DNA of 64,000 bases from Echinarachnius parma (Eukaryota; Echinodermata; Echinoidea; Clypeasteroida; Echinarachniidae): contig JBAMJV010009664.1 of NCBI GenBank assembly GCA_037951105.1, positions 49,455-113,454 on the forward strand, written 5' to 3'. The position numbers and the translations under genes were made by a program. Position 1 is the first letter of the stretch, and every line of letters begins with the position of its first letter. Of the stretch, positions 1 to 10,900 are shown piece after piece. The notes under the pieces were generated by a model, which had not been told where the DNA came from, ran no database searches, and saw nothing but the letters and a program-made list of their open reading frames with translations.

Positions 1-330
1 ACCCCCCTGCACATGTATGGATGAGTGTAGCGGCGCGACCGCTTCGTAGTCAAGTCGGAGCACGGCGGGCCGAAACGATCAAAACTAGGTCATGATACAT
101 TAGCTCTCGATGTTCAACACATATGCAAAACAAATCGTGTTCAATCAATCAATCATTAAATCAAATAATTGATTACGACAAAAGAGTATGCCGAACATTC
201 ACTATCATATTTCATTTAACCGATCGAACATTACATTATCCAGCTTTTCATTCTAGTTATGACTGTAAAGATATTGGGTCAAGTTATGTTTATTGGAAAA
301 TCGTGACTATCAATACACGAGTCAGATAGT

Positions 331-420
331 CAAGTTGTAACGGTTTTACCACAGCGCCCTCTTTCACCAGCTGTTCGTCAATGAGTAACCGTTCAACAAC
401 TTGGCACATCTGCTGCGGTG
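331..420. repeat. dispersed repeat fragment
   Basis: About 85 bp (gttgtaacggtttt..gcgccctctttc..ttggcac) that recurs in diverged form at 42357-42441 and, through the duplication, at 43235-43320. Class not recognised. Confidence 0.6.
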
Positions 421-459
421 CTAACAACCAAGCTTCAAGAGTACACTTTCCGAGCTTCT

Positions 460-900
460 TCCATTCCTAAATGAGGATCATTTGGTTCAAGGTGTCGAAG
501 GCAGCAGAAAGGTCAACGAAAGCAACTCCGGTGATTAGCTAACCCGCTAACATGCTCATAGCCGTCAATGAACTGACTAAGGTTTAGGAGTTGCCCAGTT
601 GCCTTTCCTGACCTAACCCTGCTAGTTCCGGGATTATACGGTATGCTTATCCACAAATGGGGGCCTTGCGGTTGAGGATAAGCCGCTAGTGTATCTTATA
701 TGTATGACACAGTAGGGAGATAGGTATAGCAATTTGGACTGTCTTCAACAAGGCGATACCTTTGGCTTTACTCCAGAGCTTATGGGATGTTGTTGGTGTT
801 CATGCATGCATTGAACATGTTCAGGAGCCACTTGAGGGCGCCTGGTCATGTGTGTTTCATTTGCTCACATAGGATATCATCAAATCCAGAAGCTTTGTTA
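460..900 (-). pseudogene. non-LTR reverse transcriptase relic (copy A)
   Basis: Minus strand, broken frames: KASGFDDILCEQ, GALKWLLNMFNACM and, at about 478-525, VAFVDLSAAFDTLNQ. The last is the RT motif A block (F-V-D-L-S-A-A-F-D). The catalytic YADD block is absent and stops interrupt the frame. Dead 5'- and 3'-truncated copy. Confidence 0.7.
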
Positions 901-901
901 A

Positions 902-1145
902 AGGGGTAGTTTAGTTTTGGTACAGAGGGCGCTGCACATCACAATTTTTTTGTGAGATAATGAAAAACTGAGTGTCGAATTTGAGAGAACATGCAATTTT
1001 AATGGCAGAATAAACTTTATTTGGTCAAAATCGACCCAGAAACGGCTGAAATATCAATAAATACATTTCGAGCATGGTGGAGTTATAAAGTTACTGTCTA
1101 GGTTTGGTTACTAAAGTTCAGCCTTACCAAAACTATACTACCCCT
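902..1145. mobile_element. TTAA-flanked MITE, member 1 (copy A)
   Basis: Ends AGGGGTAGTTTAGTTTTGG / CCAAAACTATACTACCCCT, flanked by TTAA at 898-901 and 1146-1149. TTAA target sites are typical of piggyBac-type elements. No coding capacity. Confidence 0.75.
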
Positions 1146-1382
1146 TTAATGTTAAATCGATATCTAGGCCATTCTTAGCAGGTTTAATTGGAATTACCTC
1201 ATAATTGGCAAAAAATAAATATTTATCAGTTGTTGCATATAAACCGCTCATAATGTAATTAATGTTAACAAAAATTTCCACTTGTATATTGTTTGATAGG
1301 GCAGAATAAACATAAGCATACACACTAAGGGTGTTGTCTGTTTTCTTCAAAACCTTTCTTGCAAGAAATATAATTGTACAAG

Positions 1383-1562
1383 TATAATCGAATCTCGTTC
1401 TAAAGAGGTCCTTGGGACCATGAAATAGTCATTGTTACATCAATTATCTTCTTATAATCAGGGTTAAAAAAAATAATTTATAAAGAACTGGGACCTACAA
1501 AAATGCCCTGTTATAACAAGGTTTTGTTATATCAGAGCTCTTTTAAACGAGGTTCCACTGTA
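1383..1562. mobile_element. pogo/Tigger-like MITE relic (copy A)
   Basis: Ends resemble the common pogo/Tigger terminal repeat (CAGTGGAACCTCGTTATAA-type): ATAATCGAATCTCGTT left and AACGAGGTTCCACTGTAT right. The interior includes gttatatcagagctctttt. Related fragments occur at about 4590-4640, 5483-5560 and 6130-6240. Confidence 0.5.
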
Positions 1563-1684
1563 TATACCGCAAGGGGCAGTTTGACCCAACAGCTCAGCCC
1601 CCCTCCCCCCAGAAATCAACAGCTCTGCCCCCCCCCCCCCCCCCCCCTCTCCTCCAGAAATAAGCCGGTATAATATATTGTGAC

Positions 1685-2335
1685 ATACATTTATTTATTT
1701 ATTTATTGAATATATTTATACAGGATGACATGGTCAGTACACACTGTTTTAAAACATGGTCCTGTGTATACAAATACATACATATAATTTTGACATAATA
1801 AACATTATCATTTATCAATTTAAAATCACAAAAACCACAGCTGCTAGGGTAGGACATATATTTAATTACAAGAATAAAAATACATTTATTTTAAACTATC
1901 ATAAAAAATGGCCACAATCGCGTTCCGATGAGGACCCATACATACATATGTTCCACAAAACACGTCATTCAAAGCAGACGATAGTGCACCCACTGAACAG
2001 ACAGTCAGACACTGTACACGTACACACAGATACACAATACAATCGTTCACATCAATGCATCTATTCAATCACCACACAATTACTACCTCCTGACACACCC
2101 ACCACCCTCCCACAAGACGATCAGTCCATGCATCGTGGTACACGTGTATATATAATGGAAACTGGAACGTTCAATACTGCCAATAAAATAATTGAATATT
2201 ACCAAATCAAAAAAATCCAAAATAAGTCCACCTGAGCAGCTGTAGGTGTAGAGGAATATCAAAATATAACAAAATATGAATACAACATGAAGCACAATAA
2301 ATTATTACGAAGTACAGAAATACATTACATACAGA
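1685..2335 (-). mobile_element. LINE 3'-end insertion, copy A only
   Basis: About 650 bp absent from copy B (B reads straight from gtgacatat to acaacaaaagtttgcg). On the minus strand it ends GTATAAATATATTCAATAAA followed by an (AATA)n tail, typical of a 5'-truncated LINE or SINE. No reliable ORF; the 159-aa plus-strand frame is not credible. Confidence 0.6.
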
Positions 2336-3227
2336 CTAACATGTATAAAGAACAAAAGTTTGCGTCACTCTTATAATGAGACAACAAAATGGAATGTGTA
2401 TTCTAACAGTTCTGTAAAGTGTAAAGACTCTTAACGAATGAGTAATGCGTGTATTATAGGCTGGTAGTGAATTACCATCTACTGGAAGACAAGACATAAT
2501 AATGACACATTTAACAATTAGTCATTGTATGTAATATAGAATATTACAAATATATACATATATTTCATTTATTTGTATGAAACAAGAAATTGGTAGGAAT
2601 TTGGTTATAGTACATGATGATTGTATTAAGGCCACAACTACACTTACTCTAATAAAACTATTTGAAAGACGTGTCAACTGTCTATGGAATTTATACAAAC
2701 TTGTTATATCTCATTTATCCTTACAAATACAAAAGTTGGCACAAAGTTAGACATTAATCATTGGTGTCTTATAGTTTGTATTAAGTTGTATCGCAACATT
2801 TATTTCAGTACATGTATAAACAAATAATAACAAAATGGGGAAACAGTTTGAGATACATGATTGATTAAAATCAAACAAACATACTGCCCTCTAACGAGCT
2901 GTAGAGACCACCTAAAGGCCACCTGCATATAAGGTCACCTGCATATATAAGGCCACCTTTCTTGTTTCCGTAGAACATGGTTCACGTGGAAATTAACCTG
3001 CTAAAAAGGATCCCTAGTTGTGTCTCAATTAGATATCTTTGTAGAAAGGTTTCACAGTATATTATACAAACATCATTTTAAACAACATGTTAGATAATGA
3101 TTAACATATTAAACATTGTGCAAATAACAGACTTTCCCCATGTTTAGTTTAACCTTAGTTGCATTATGTTATTTCAGTTAGTATGAAGGAGCACAGACTT
3201 CTCCTATGACTTGAGTTGACATGACAG
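2335..3227. other. non-coding, with small ggccacctgcatat tandem repeat
   Basis: Present in both copies. A short tandem repeat (aaggccacctgcatat) at about 2905-2960 has 2-3 units in A and 4 in B (about 45140-45205). Nothing coding is seen. Confidence 0.6.
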
Positions 3228-3921
3228 TGGGCCGTATGCATAAAAACAAGCAATTGCTTATAAGCAAATGCTTTAAGCACAAGCAAGAGCTTGTCAAGCA
3301 AAAGATCAAGTTCAAGCAATTGCTTAAATTCGTATGCACAAGCCTTTGCTTGTGTGAAACCTTTTGCTTGCACTGCCTAAGCAATTGCTTACGTGTTGGA
3401 CAAAGGATCGTTACGGTTGTGCGAACATCGCACTGCAGGGCAACAACGCTTCGTGCCCGACCTGACAGCAGTATTTTTTATGACGCAAATAGGGGGGAAA
3501 CAGCGCGGAGCATCAGGGGGGTTTCTGTGCAGATCGATGGACAAAAATTGCCGTAAAAAGTCTAAAATAACAGGAATTTGATCACAACATAACCTCTGGA
3601 ATATGGAGCTTGAAATCATCCTGAAACGGTACGAAAATTTGATCCTTAAACGCGAATGCCCTGAGTAAGCAAGAGCTCAAGCTGGTCTGGATGTGCTTGA
3701 AAAAACGCAAGCAATTGCTTATCAAGACAAGTAAAAGGTTCGTTTTATGCATACGGTTTTAAGCAATTGCTTGTTTGGTAAGCAATTGCTTACGAGCAGT
3801 AAGCAATTGCTTGTGCTTGTAAGCAAATGCTTTTGCTTGCAAGCAATTGCTTGTTTTTATGCATACCGATTCAAGCAAAAGGCTAGCACAAGCAATTGCT
3901 TGCTGTTATGCATACGGCCCA
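3228..3921. mobile_element. TIR element rich in AAGCAATTGCTT palindromes, copy A only
   Basis: Perfect 15-bp terminal inverted repeats TGGGCCGTATGCATA / TATGCATACGGCCCA. Copy B is an empty site (about 45466). The interior carries nine perfect AAGCAATTGCTT palindromes at 3248, 3314, 3379, 3709, 3761, 3780, 3801, 3841 and 3890, plus degenerate copies. TATGCATAC also recurs inside. No transposase; non-autonomous DNA element of unknown family. Confidence 0.8.
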
Positions 3922-4099
3922 ATGTGCTTCCATGGCATTTGATGTGCTGAAAAATTGCTCAGCTATTATCATAAACCAGCAAAGATTTCAAAGCAGTTGT
4001 CGCCAGAGGAAATTTTAAACCATTATTGTTGCTGAATGAGGATTACAGAGATTTAAACAATATTCGGTTTTGATGCCGATTTCAGTGCATGTTACCTGA

Positions 4100-4220
4100 C
4101 ATATTCCTTTCTGCTAACCCCTAACACTGTTATATGAATGTATTTTATGTTTTTTTCTTTCTATCTCTGCATTTTTGTATTTTAAATGTTGAATAAACAG
4201 AATTGAAAAATTAATTGAAT
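4100..4220 (+). mobile_element. LINE-like 3' tail (copy A)
   Basis: TTGAATAAACAGAATTGAAAAATT-like end after a T-rich stretch, resembling the A-rich 3' terminus of a non-LTR element. The counterpart in B is at about 45650-45775. Confidence 0.35.
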
Positions 4221-5334
4221 ATTAACTTATATTTTACGATTCATTACCTTTCCTTGAATCTAGTCCAGATGAACTTTGGTAATACAAGTTAGAGTTACCT
4301 TGTAATATCAGGGTTACAGAATGAAAGAATATAAGAGCTGGAACAAAAAGAAAACACGTTGTTACTAAAAAGTGTATGTTATTACAACAGAGCTCTTTAT
4401 CCACTGTAAGATCCACTGTATATTTTGAACGTTTTTGAAAATGTCACTTTCAGTTAGTGTCACCTGTGTTTAGTTTCCTTCATTTCATAATTAACTGGTG
4501 TCTTTGAAGAAACGAAAAAAAGTTTCTTGTTTATATTGGTCAAAAACATATAAACAATTCTTACCAGTAAAATTAGGTTGTAATAAGAGGGTTTTTGGTA
4601 AAGTCAGAGCTCTTAATAATGAGGTGCCATTGTATTGAAACTGCCCGTCCGCTATAAAAGCCTGTCTGTGGAGTATAATAGGAGTCGATAAGGGCAACAG
4701 CTTTTTACCCTAGCAGAATCATATTCAGAGGCACAATGACAAATATAAGTACCGTAGTCATGTAAATTCACTTTTACATATTTACAATTCATGATATTTC
4801 TTTGAAAGTAGATTATGTAAGTAATATTTACATCGTGATAAACAAATCCTTCAACTCCATACTATTTGTAAGAATAATGTACATATTCTAGGCTACAGTA
4901 TTGTGTTCATTCAGCTGCAATACAATTTTACATAATACTAAATCGTGTTACAATATACACATAAAATACATTTTGAATAATTCAAAGCATCCATCTTGAA
5001 AGACGCTCTTCATGAATGTAACACGTACCAGTAGCACTTGGCTTGGAATGACACTTGTGATACAACTGAATTATGATAAAAATTAAATTACTATGACAAA
5101 GAAAATAATATTAGCTATTCTAATCAAATATACAGTGTGACAGAAATGTCCTTTGTGGTCAAGATAACACATTGAAAGACAAAGATTTACTTCAAACAGT
5201 CTATATACATGAACATTGGACCATGGAAATTGGGCTGTTATAGGGGGTCTTGCATTATCACAGTAAGAAGCATAGAAATGTAAAGAGCCAGAACTAGACA
5301 AACTTCATTGACATAAGAGGGGTTTATTCTATAA

Positions 5335-5470
5335 GGGGGTGTTGCACAAAGAGTTGAAATCAATTGGAAAGTTGCAATTAATTGCAAGTCAAAAACTAGG
5401 CACATTTCAAACAATCATATATGTGCACATTCTGAAAATTACACTCGATTGCAACTCTTTGTGAAACACC
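5335..5470. mobile_element. short fold-back MITE (copy A)
   Basis: Inverted ends GGTGTTGCACAAAGAGTTG / CAACTCTTTGTGAAACACC. About 135 bp, shared with copy B (47342-47476). Terminal GGTGTTxCACAAAGA resembles the MITE at 42597-42910. Confidence 0.6.
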
Positions 5471-5565
5471 TTCTGAACTCATTATTATGAGGTTCCACGG
5501 TAATGCCTCGTTATGAGAGTGTTTGTTATATGATAACTCTTTATTATGAGGCTCCACTGTATTAA

Positions 5566-6122
5566 AGGACAATGAAATCCAGACGAATTATTGTATGCAC
5601 TATAAGACACTAAATATAATGAATAGTCTCTGAAAATTTGAGCACAATCGGTCAAGAAATAAGAAAACTATGGCTCTTTGAAAAGAGCCATGTATTTCTT
5701 CGAGTGACTCAAATTGGCAACGCACTCTAGCAAAGTTGTGGACAACTCCCCATACATTTTGTAAAAAAAAAATCAGTTTTGTTCAATTTTCTCAAAATTT
5801 ATGTTTACCCTTCGTTCGAGTTCAACATATGTTTTGTAGAATGCTTTTATACATAACATATCATGAGTTGGGGGAATGGAAAAATGTGACTACGAAGAAA
5901 GCTGTAAAAATGGCAACATATGTGTACAAAACATATGGGGAGTTGTCCACACACTTATCAGAGTGCGTTGCCAATTTGAGTTCCCCATAGGAATAAATGT
6001 ACATCTTCAAAGAGCCGTAGTTTTCTTGTTTCTTACCCGATTATGCTCTTACTTTCAGAGATTATTCTTCTTAATCTCTTCAAGACTATGAAAGCAACAT
6101 TTTGCTTGGGTTTCATTGCCCT
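5566..6122. mobile_element. TTAA (piggyBac-type) MITE, copy A only
   Basis: Ends AGGACAATGAAATCC / GGGTTTCATTGCCCT with duplicated TTAA at 5562-5565 and 6123-6126. Copy B has a single TTAA at the empty site (47567-47570). 557 bp, no transposase. A diverged relative lies at about 25370-25660. Confidence 0.8.
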
Positions 6123-6239
6123 TTAACTTGTTATGGAAGGTTTGTTTCAGAACTCTTCACGATTCGTGAAGTTCTACTGTATTACCATGTCAAAAGAGAG
6201 TTTGTTATATCAGAGCTCTTTGTAACAAGGTTCCGCATG

Positions 6240-7478
6240 ATAGTTTTACATTCTTATATTATCGGACCTCTTTGGATAATATACAGTATAATTCCAAATT
6301 GTAATTCTATATGTACATGAAACATGTTCAAAATGACCCATGATACCAATATAAAGATTTGATGACTACGGTCCTGGGAGGATATACTGTGTCACCAATA
6401 TACACAAGTACCTCCATCACCCCCCCCCCCCCCCTCCCCCCTAACCCCATCACCCAAGAGATGGACTCCTTGGCTATGCATGCTTCTGGCACAGAAAGAC
6501 TTGGATGTGTATGGTCATCAAGGTGTTTATACGTGGAGCATTTACAGTAGAACTGCATTAAGGCATAATTTACAAGCTCCAAAAACATTACTTTATTGTA
6601 CATCATTTTGTACATGATGAAATCCATATTCACAGCATGTTTGTTACAGCAGAACATTCTTAACTTAATACAAATCTAACACTAAGTGCCAATATCCAAG
6701 GAATTATCACATGGCTCCTTTGGCTATTGCAAACGTCTTGCACAGAAGGTCCAATGTCTATGGACCTCAAGGTATTAAAGCCTCCGTGCATGGAGTATTT
6801 GCAGTAGCATTTCATTGAGATAGAAAAAAATCTAAAAGCTTTAAAAGCATTATAAATTGCAAATCAAAATCTGACCCGCAGCAATACAGTCGTCAAAAAT
6901 CAAATCTCATATTAGTTGCCAATATTCAGATGAACCAGCTGCCATGCATGCAGTTTTTGCAGTAGAAATTCATTGTGACGGAAATGCCTCAAAAAGCTTT
7001 ATTTTTATGTGCCATCAATAGGTTTTGACATTGGTTGCCAGCAACAATTCGCAGTAAGACATTACGCTGCCGGCAATTGGGGGACAAATTAAAAGTACGT
7101 TTGCACACATATTGAAAACAACAACAAACTTTTTACACAATCTATCTAAAAGAACCAGTTGTCTTTAATGCCTCTGACTAACAGATATACATGTTTTAAT
7201 AACTTCAGCTTGCGTACGCGTAGACGGAGCCACGAAGACACGTACGTCCTAGGCTACGATAGCCTTATTATTCTTATGCAGCAGACCCATGATTACTTAC
7301 GCTAATATGGTGGTGAGTTTCCAATTTATAACATTTTTATCTGGAAGCAATTTTTGTTCTGAACTTGAAGGTGTATTTTATAAGTCTAGAATATTATTGT
7401 TGGGTGGTGGTTCCCTTTAAGGCAACCAAGGGTGGCTATAAGGCCGAACTATAGGTGGGGCTAGTAGCTGTGGATTAT
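6240..7478. other. 3' flank of NLR-A, non-coding
   Basis: Downstream of the last NLR-A exon, minus strand. Contains a C-tract at about 6419-6434 and sequence conserved in B (47690-48930). A minus-strand GTAAGT lies near 7295 with a TTGCTTCCAG acceptor-like site upstream, possibly an untranslated exon. No clear poly(A) signal was identified. Confidence 0.4.
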
Positions 7479-7911
7479 TTATGGTTTGGAAAGGTCCAAT
7501 GGGTGAGCAAGGTCAGATGGTTTGGAAAGGTCCAATGGTTGAGGAAAGTCTGATCGTTTGGAAAGGTCCAATGGTTGAGGAAGGTCTGATGGTTGACAAA
7601 ATTGGGTTGACAGGTGAGCGTTTCGAGTCTGGGGATATAGCTGATGGGTTGATGTGTTCTGCATTCGTGGCTGAGGAGATGAACCGGCAGGAAGACAAGG
7701 AATCGGTGCATCGTTGGCCGGCAGCTGAGCTGGATCATAAGCATGATGACTGTGTTTCAGTTTACTTGAGTGAGTAACAGCTTCAGGTATTTTGGATGAC
7801 CGCGATGAGGGGATGTATGGCCCTGGCTGTGGAGTTGCATGATAGCATGTCTGAGATGATGGTTGACAGTGCTGTTGACGCGGAGGCTGAATGGGTCGAG
7901 ACGAGGTACCC
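7479..7911 (-). CDS. NLR-A exon 9: Pro/Gln-rich tail with PLDLS repeats
   Basis: Acceptor CCTATACAG. The frame continues GTSSRPIQPPRQQHCQPSS through a Pro-, Ser-, His- and Gln-rich stretch and ends in three 12-residue repeats of PLDLSK-x-SD, then stop at 7479-7481. The underlying DNA is a 36-bp tandem repeat (7479-7585). PxDLS is the short linear motif bound by CtBP corepressors in known proteins; whether it works so here is inference. Phase and conservation in copy B support a real exon. Confidence 0.6.
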
Positions 7912-10900
7912 CTGTATAGGACAAGGCATTGTAATCTATTACAGTACAACTAGCCAACAATTACACTGGCATTACATCAAAAAATACCATGTTGGTTACT
8001 TGTACTTTCACAGTTACTCTATAACAAATAAAGTGATATGGGTATACTTTGGAACAGTTTGGGAAGAGTGGGGAGGACCCGAATGCACTCCGTATTGTGT
8101 CTGGTGTATTGTTTCTGTTGTAACCACTCATGTCAACACAGTTTACATTATGTTGGCCTCCATCGATTCCTACTGAAATAAAATCTTGCCATCTGACCAT
8201 CTCAGTTCTGTTTTGACAGTGTTGGTGGGCATTGCATGTAGAGTCAAAAGTTCGGCTCATTTTGTCTGGCATTTGCAATTAATATATCCTTGCAATGTCA
8301 TTAGCTTTATGATTGGGGGTCACATACTTAATTTATTAGGAGAGATGCTCTGTGTATTGTTTCTTGTTGGAAGGGGTGAGGCACATGCCCCCAGCACCCC
8401 AGATTTAAAACATGAAAACATAAAACGAGTCATTTGAATAAGGGGCGTATTAACGGTTTCTAGCCAGTATACCTTATTTGAACTTCATTTGGAGGGGCTT
8501 CAGCCTCCCTAAGCATCTGCGCGCCGCTGGAGCAGAGTTGCTGAGAATGTCCTCCTAGTATGTCTGTCTCAGTTGCTGCATCACGTACAAGGTCTGGTAG
8601 AACACGGTGCACATGTTCCTGCTCTCCTTCTTCATCAACTTCATCTTTACCATCTCGATCATCGTCACAGGAAATCCTGTGAAAGCAATGGAAAATATAA
8701 TTGGGGAATACTAGCATTAGGCTTGTGTAGCTAAGTCGGTACATCACAGGTCCAACAATCTTAAGGTTACCGGTTCAAAATCTGCTTATATAAGTTCAAG
8801 ATAAGGACCATAATAGCCACGAGCGTCCACCTTCACTGGTAGGGTCAACTCTGGTGAAAAAATACATTGATTGATAATTAGGGAGCCCATGTTGATGTTG
8901 TATCTTTCATCCTAATTACAACCATCTGGAACTGGAAGTCCATAATGTACATGCTGCTCAGTCTACTTCATTATCATCATCATTATCAAGATCACCATCA
9001 TCATCACCATCATGAATATCACTATCATCATCATAATCATCATCATCATCATCATCATTATTAACACCATCATCACCCTCATCACTATCATCATCATCAA
9101 AATCACCACCATCATCGTCATCATCACCATTATTATCAACATTATCATTATAGTCAAACCTGCTGATTCATAAATAGGGAGGAACTCCGGTACAGGGTTT
9201 TGATAGGTCCGATGGTAAAGAACCGGTCCGATAATCTAGAGGTTGCTGGTTCAAATTCAGCTAGATTTATTCATTTATACATATATTTATATTTATCAAT
9301 AAAGTCAAATATACATTATAATATGCTCATAGTTTATGCAATTATAGGCATACCCAGGGTGGCCCAGGAAAACGGACCGGGATAATGTGCAATAATTGTG
9401 AGACTTTATTGCCATTGAACAGCCATCCATGTTTTCAAATCTTACCCGACATTGGGGTCCACCTTAAGAGCCTGCAAGAATGAGTCAATATTCGTGTACA
9501 GCACATCATTGAACTTGAAATCCCCCATGGATATGTGTGGGAGGCATTCCTGTCATGAGAAAACATTTAATACGATGTCAATTTCACTTCATCGGGCAGG
9601 AGAAATTACTAAAATAGCAATTGGAGCGTTTCACAACTAATTTCAGCTCAACTGATGTTTGGCGGGAAAATACTGCTTACCAACAGTTGTAGGCACTGTA
9701 TAGTGATTAAATGTCTCTATTGTTAGATACTAATCTACATTGTTAAGTTGAAATGGAGACACAACTCCCAAGGAGTTGTGGAATGCTCAACTTAAACACA
9801 CAGCAAGTCTACATGACTAGAATTTAACATTTGTATCAATTAAGTACGAACCAACGCAACCCCGAATAAATACGGGTGCGCCCTGGCCTCGTTATTCCGA
9901 AGATTCGTTATTCCGAAGGTTCTTTATTCCGAAGGTTCGTTATTCCGAACACGCAAATTTCGTATACCTGAGGGTTCGTTAATCCTAAAATGAAATAGGG
10001 TTCGTTAATCCGAACATTTGTTGCATTATTCCGAAGGTTCGTTATTCCGAAGATTCACAGCCTTAATAAAAGGGCCTGATTAGAGTAATATCTATGCTAA
10101 AGTAACATTCTAAAACATAAGCTATTTTACCGAAAATGTACAGCATTAACCACAGGAACATTCTTTAAAGAATATTCTTCATATTCTCTCAACATATTCA
10201 TATTGCAATGTCATTAATTCCCTATTACATTACAATAAACTTCATGAACATGAAGGGTGTCAAAGCTTATAATTATAAGCACTGCTTTTCTCAATGTCTA
10301 TGATTATGCCTGGTTTGTGTAAACCTTGTTTAAAACATGAATATGTGTGCATTTAAATTGACAAATAAGTTTGATATTTGATTGTTAGTATGTGTTGCTG
10401 CTGCTGTTCGTATGAACATTGATATGCAGTAACAAGAGCTCTGAGTCGCTTATGTTTTATTTAAAGCATTACTGAAACCTGACAAACTTTAGAAAAGCTT
10501 AACATAACAAACAACAGCAGTGACATACCACAGAGTCTGCTTTCTTCTGTTCTATTGTCTGGATGAAGACTGGGTGGATCCTGCATAACACTCCTATGGT
10601 CAGGTTGCTTAGGTCAGGCATCAGACAGAAAGCTGTAGCAAGGTCTCTTGATGCTTGGTAGCCCAGAGTGATGCTAGACAATGTCAATGACTGGATCTAT
10701 GGATGTAAAACATGTTGATGAAAAAGGGTTTGTGTGGATGAAAATTTTGGAGATGATTACATGTGTCTTAATGTGATCCTCCTTATGTTCAGCTGATCAG
10801 ATCCGGCAATAGACATTATAGCAGTTGCAAAGTCTCTTAATTCTATGTAGCTCAGATCCAGTTATGCAATTTTGTATCGAACTCTGATATCAAATAATGT

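Noticed and set aside
1756..2235. 159-aa plus-strand frame as a gene
   Set aside because: Lies wholly inside an A-only LINE-tail insertion and has low-complexity composition.
7481..8176. Plus-strand frames of 98 and 126 aa
   Set aside because: Antisense to the NLR-A Pro-rich exon and its intron; the minus frame has matching splice phases and conservation in B.
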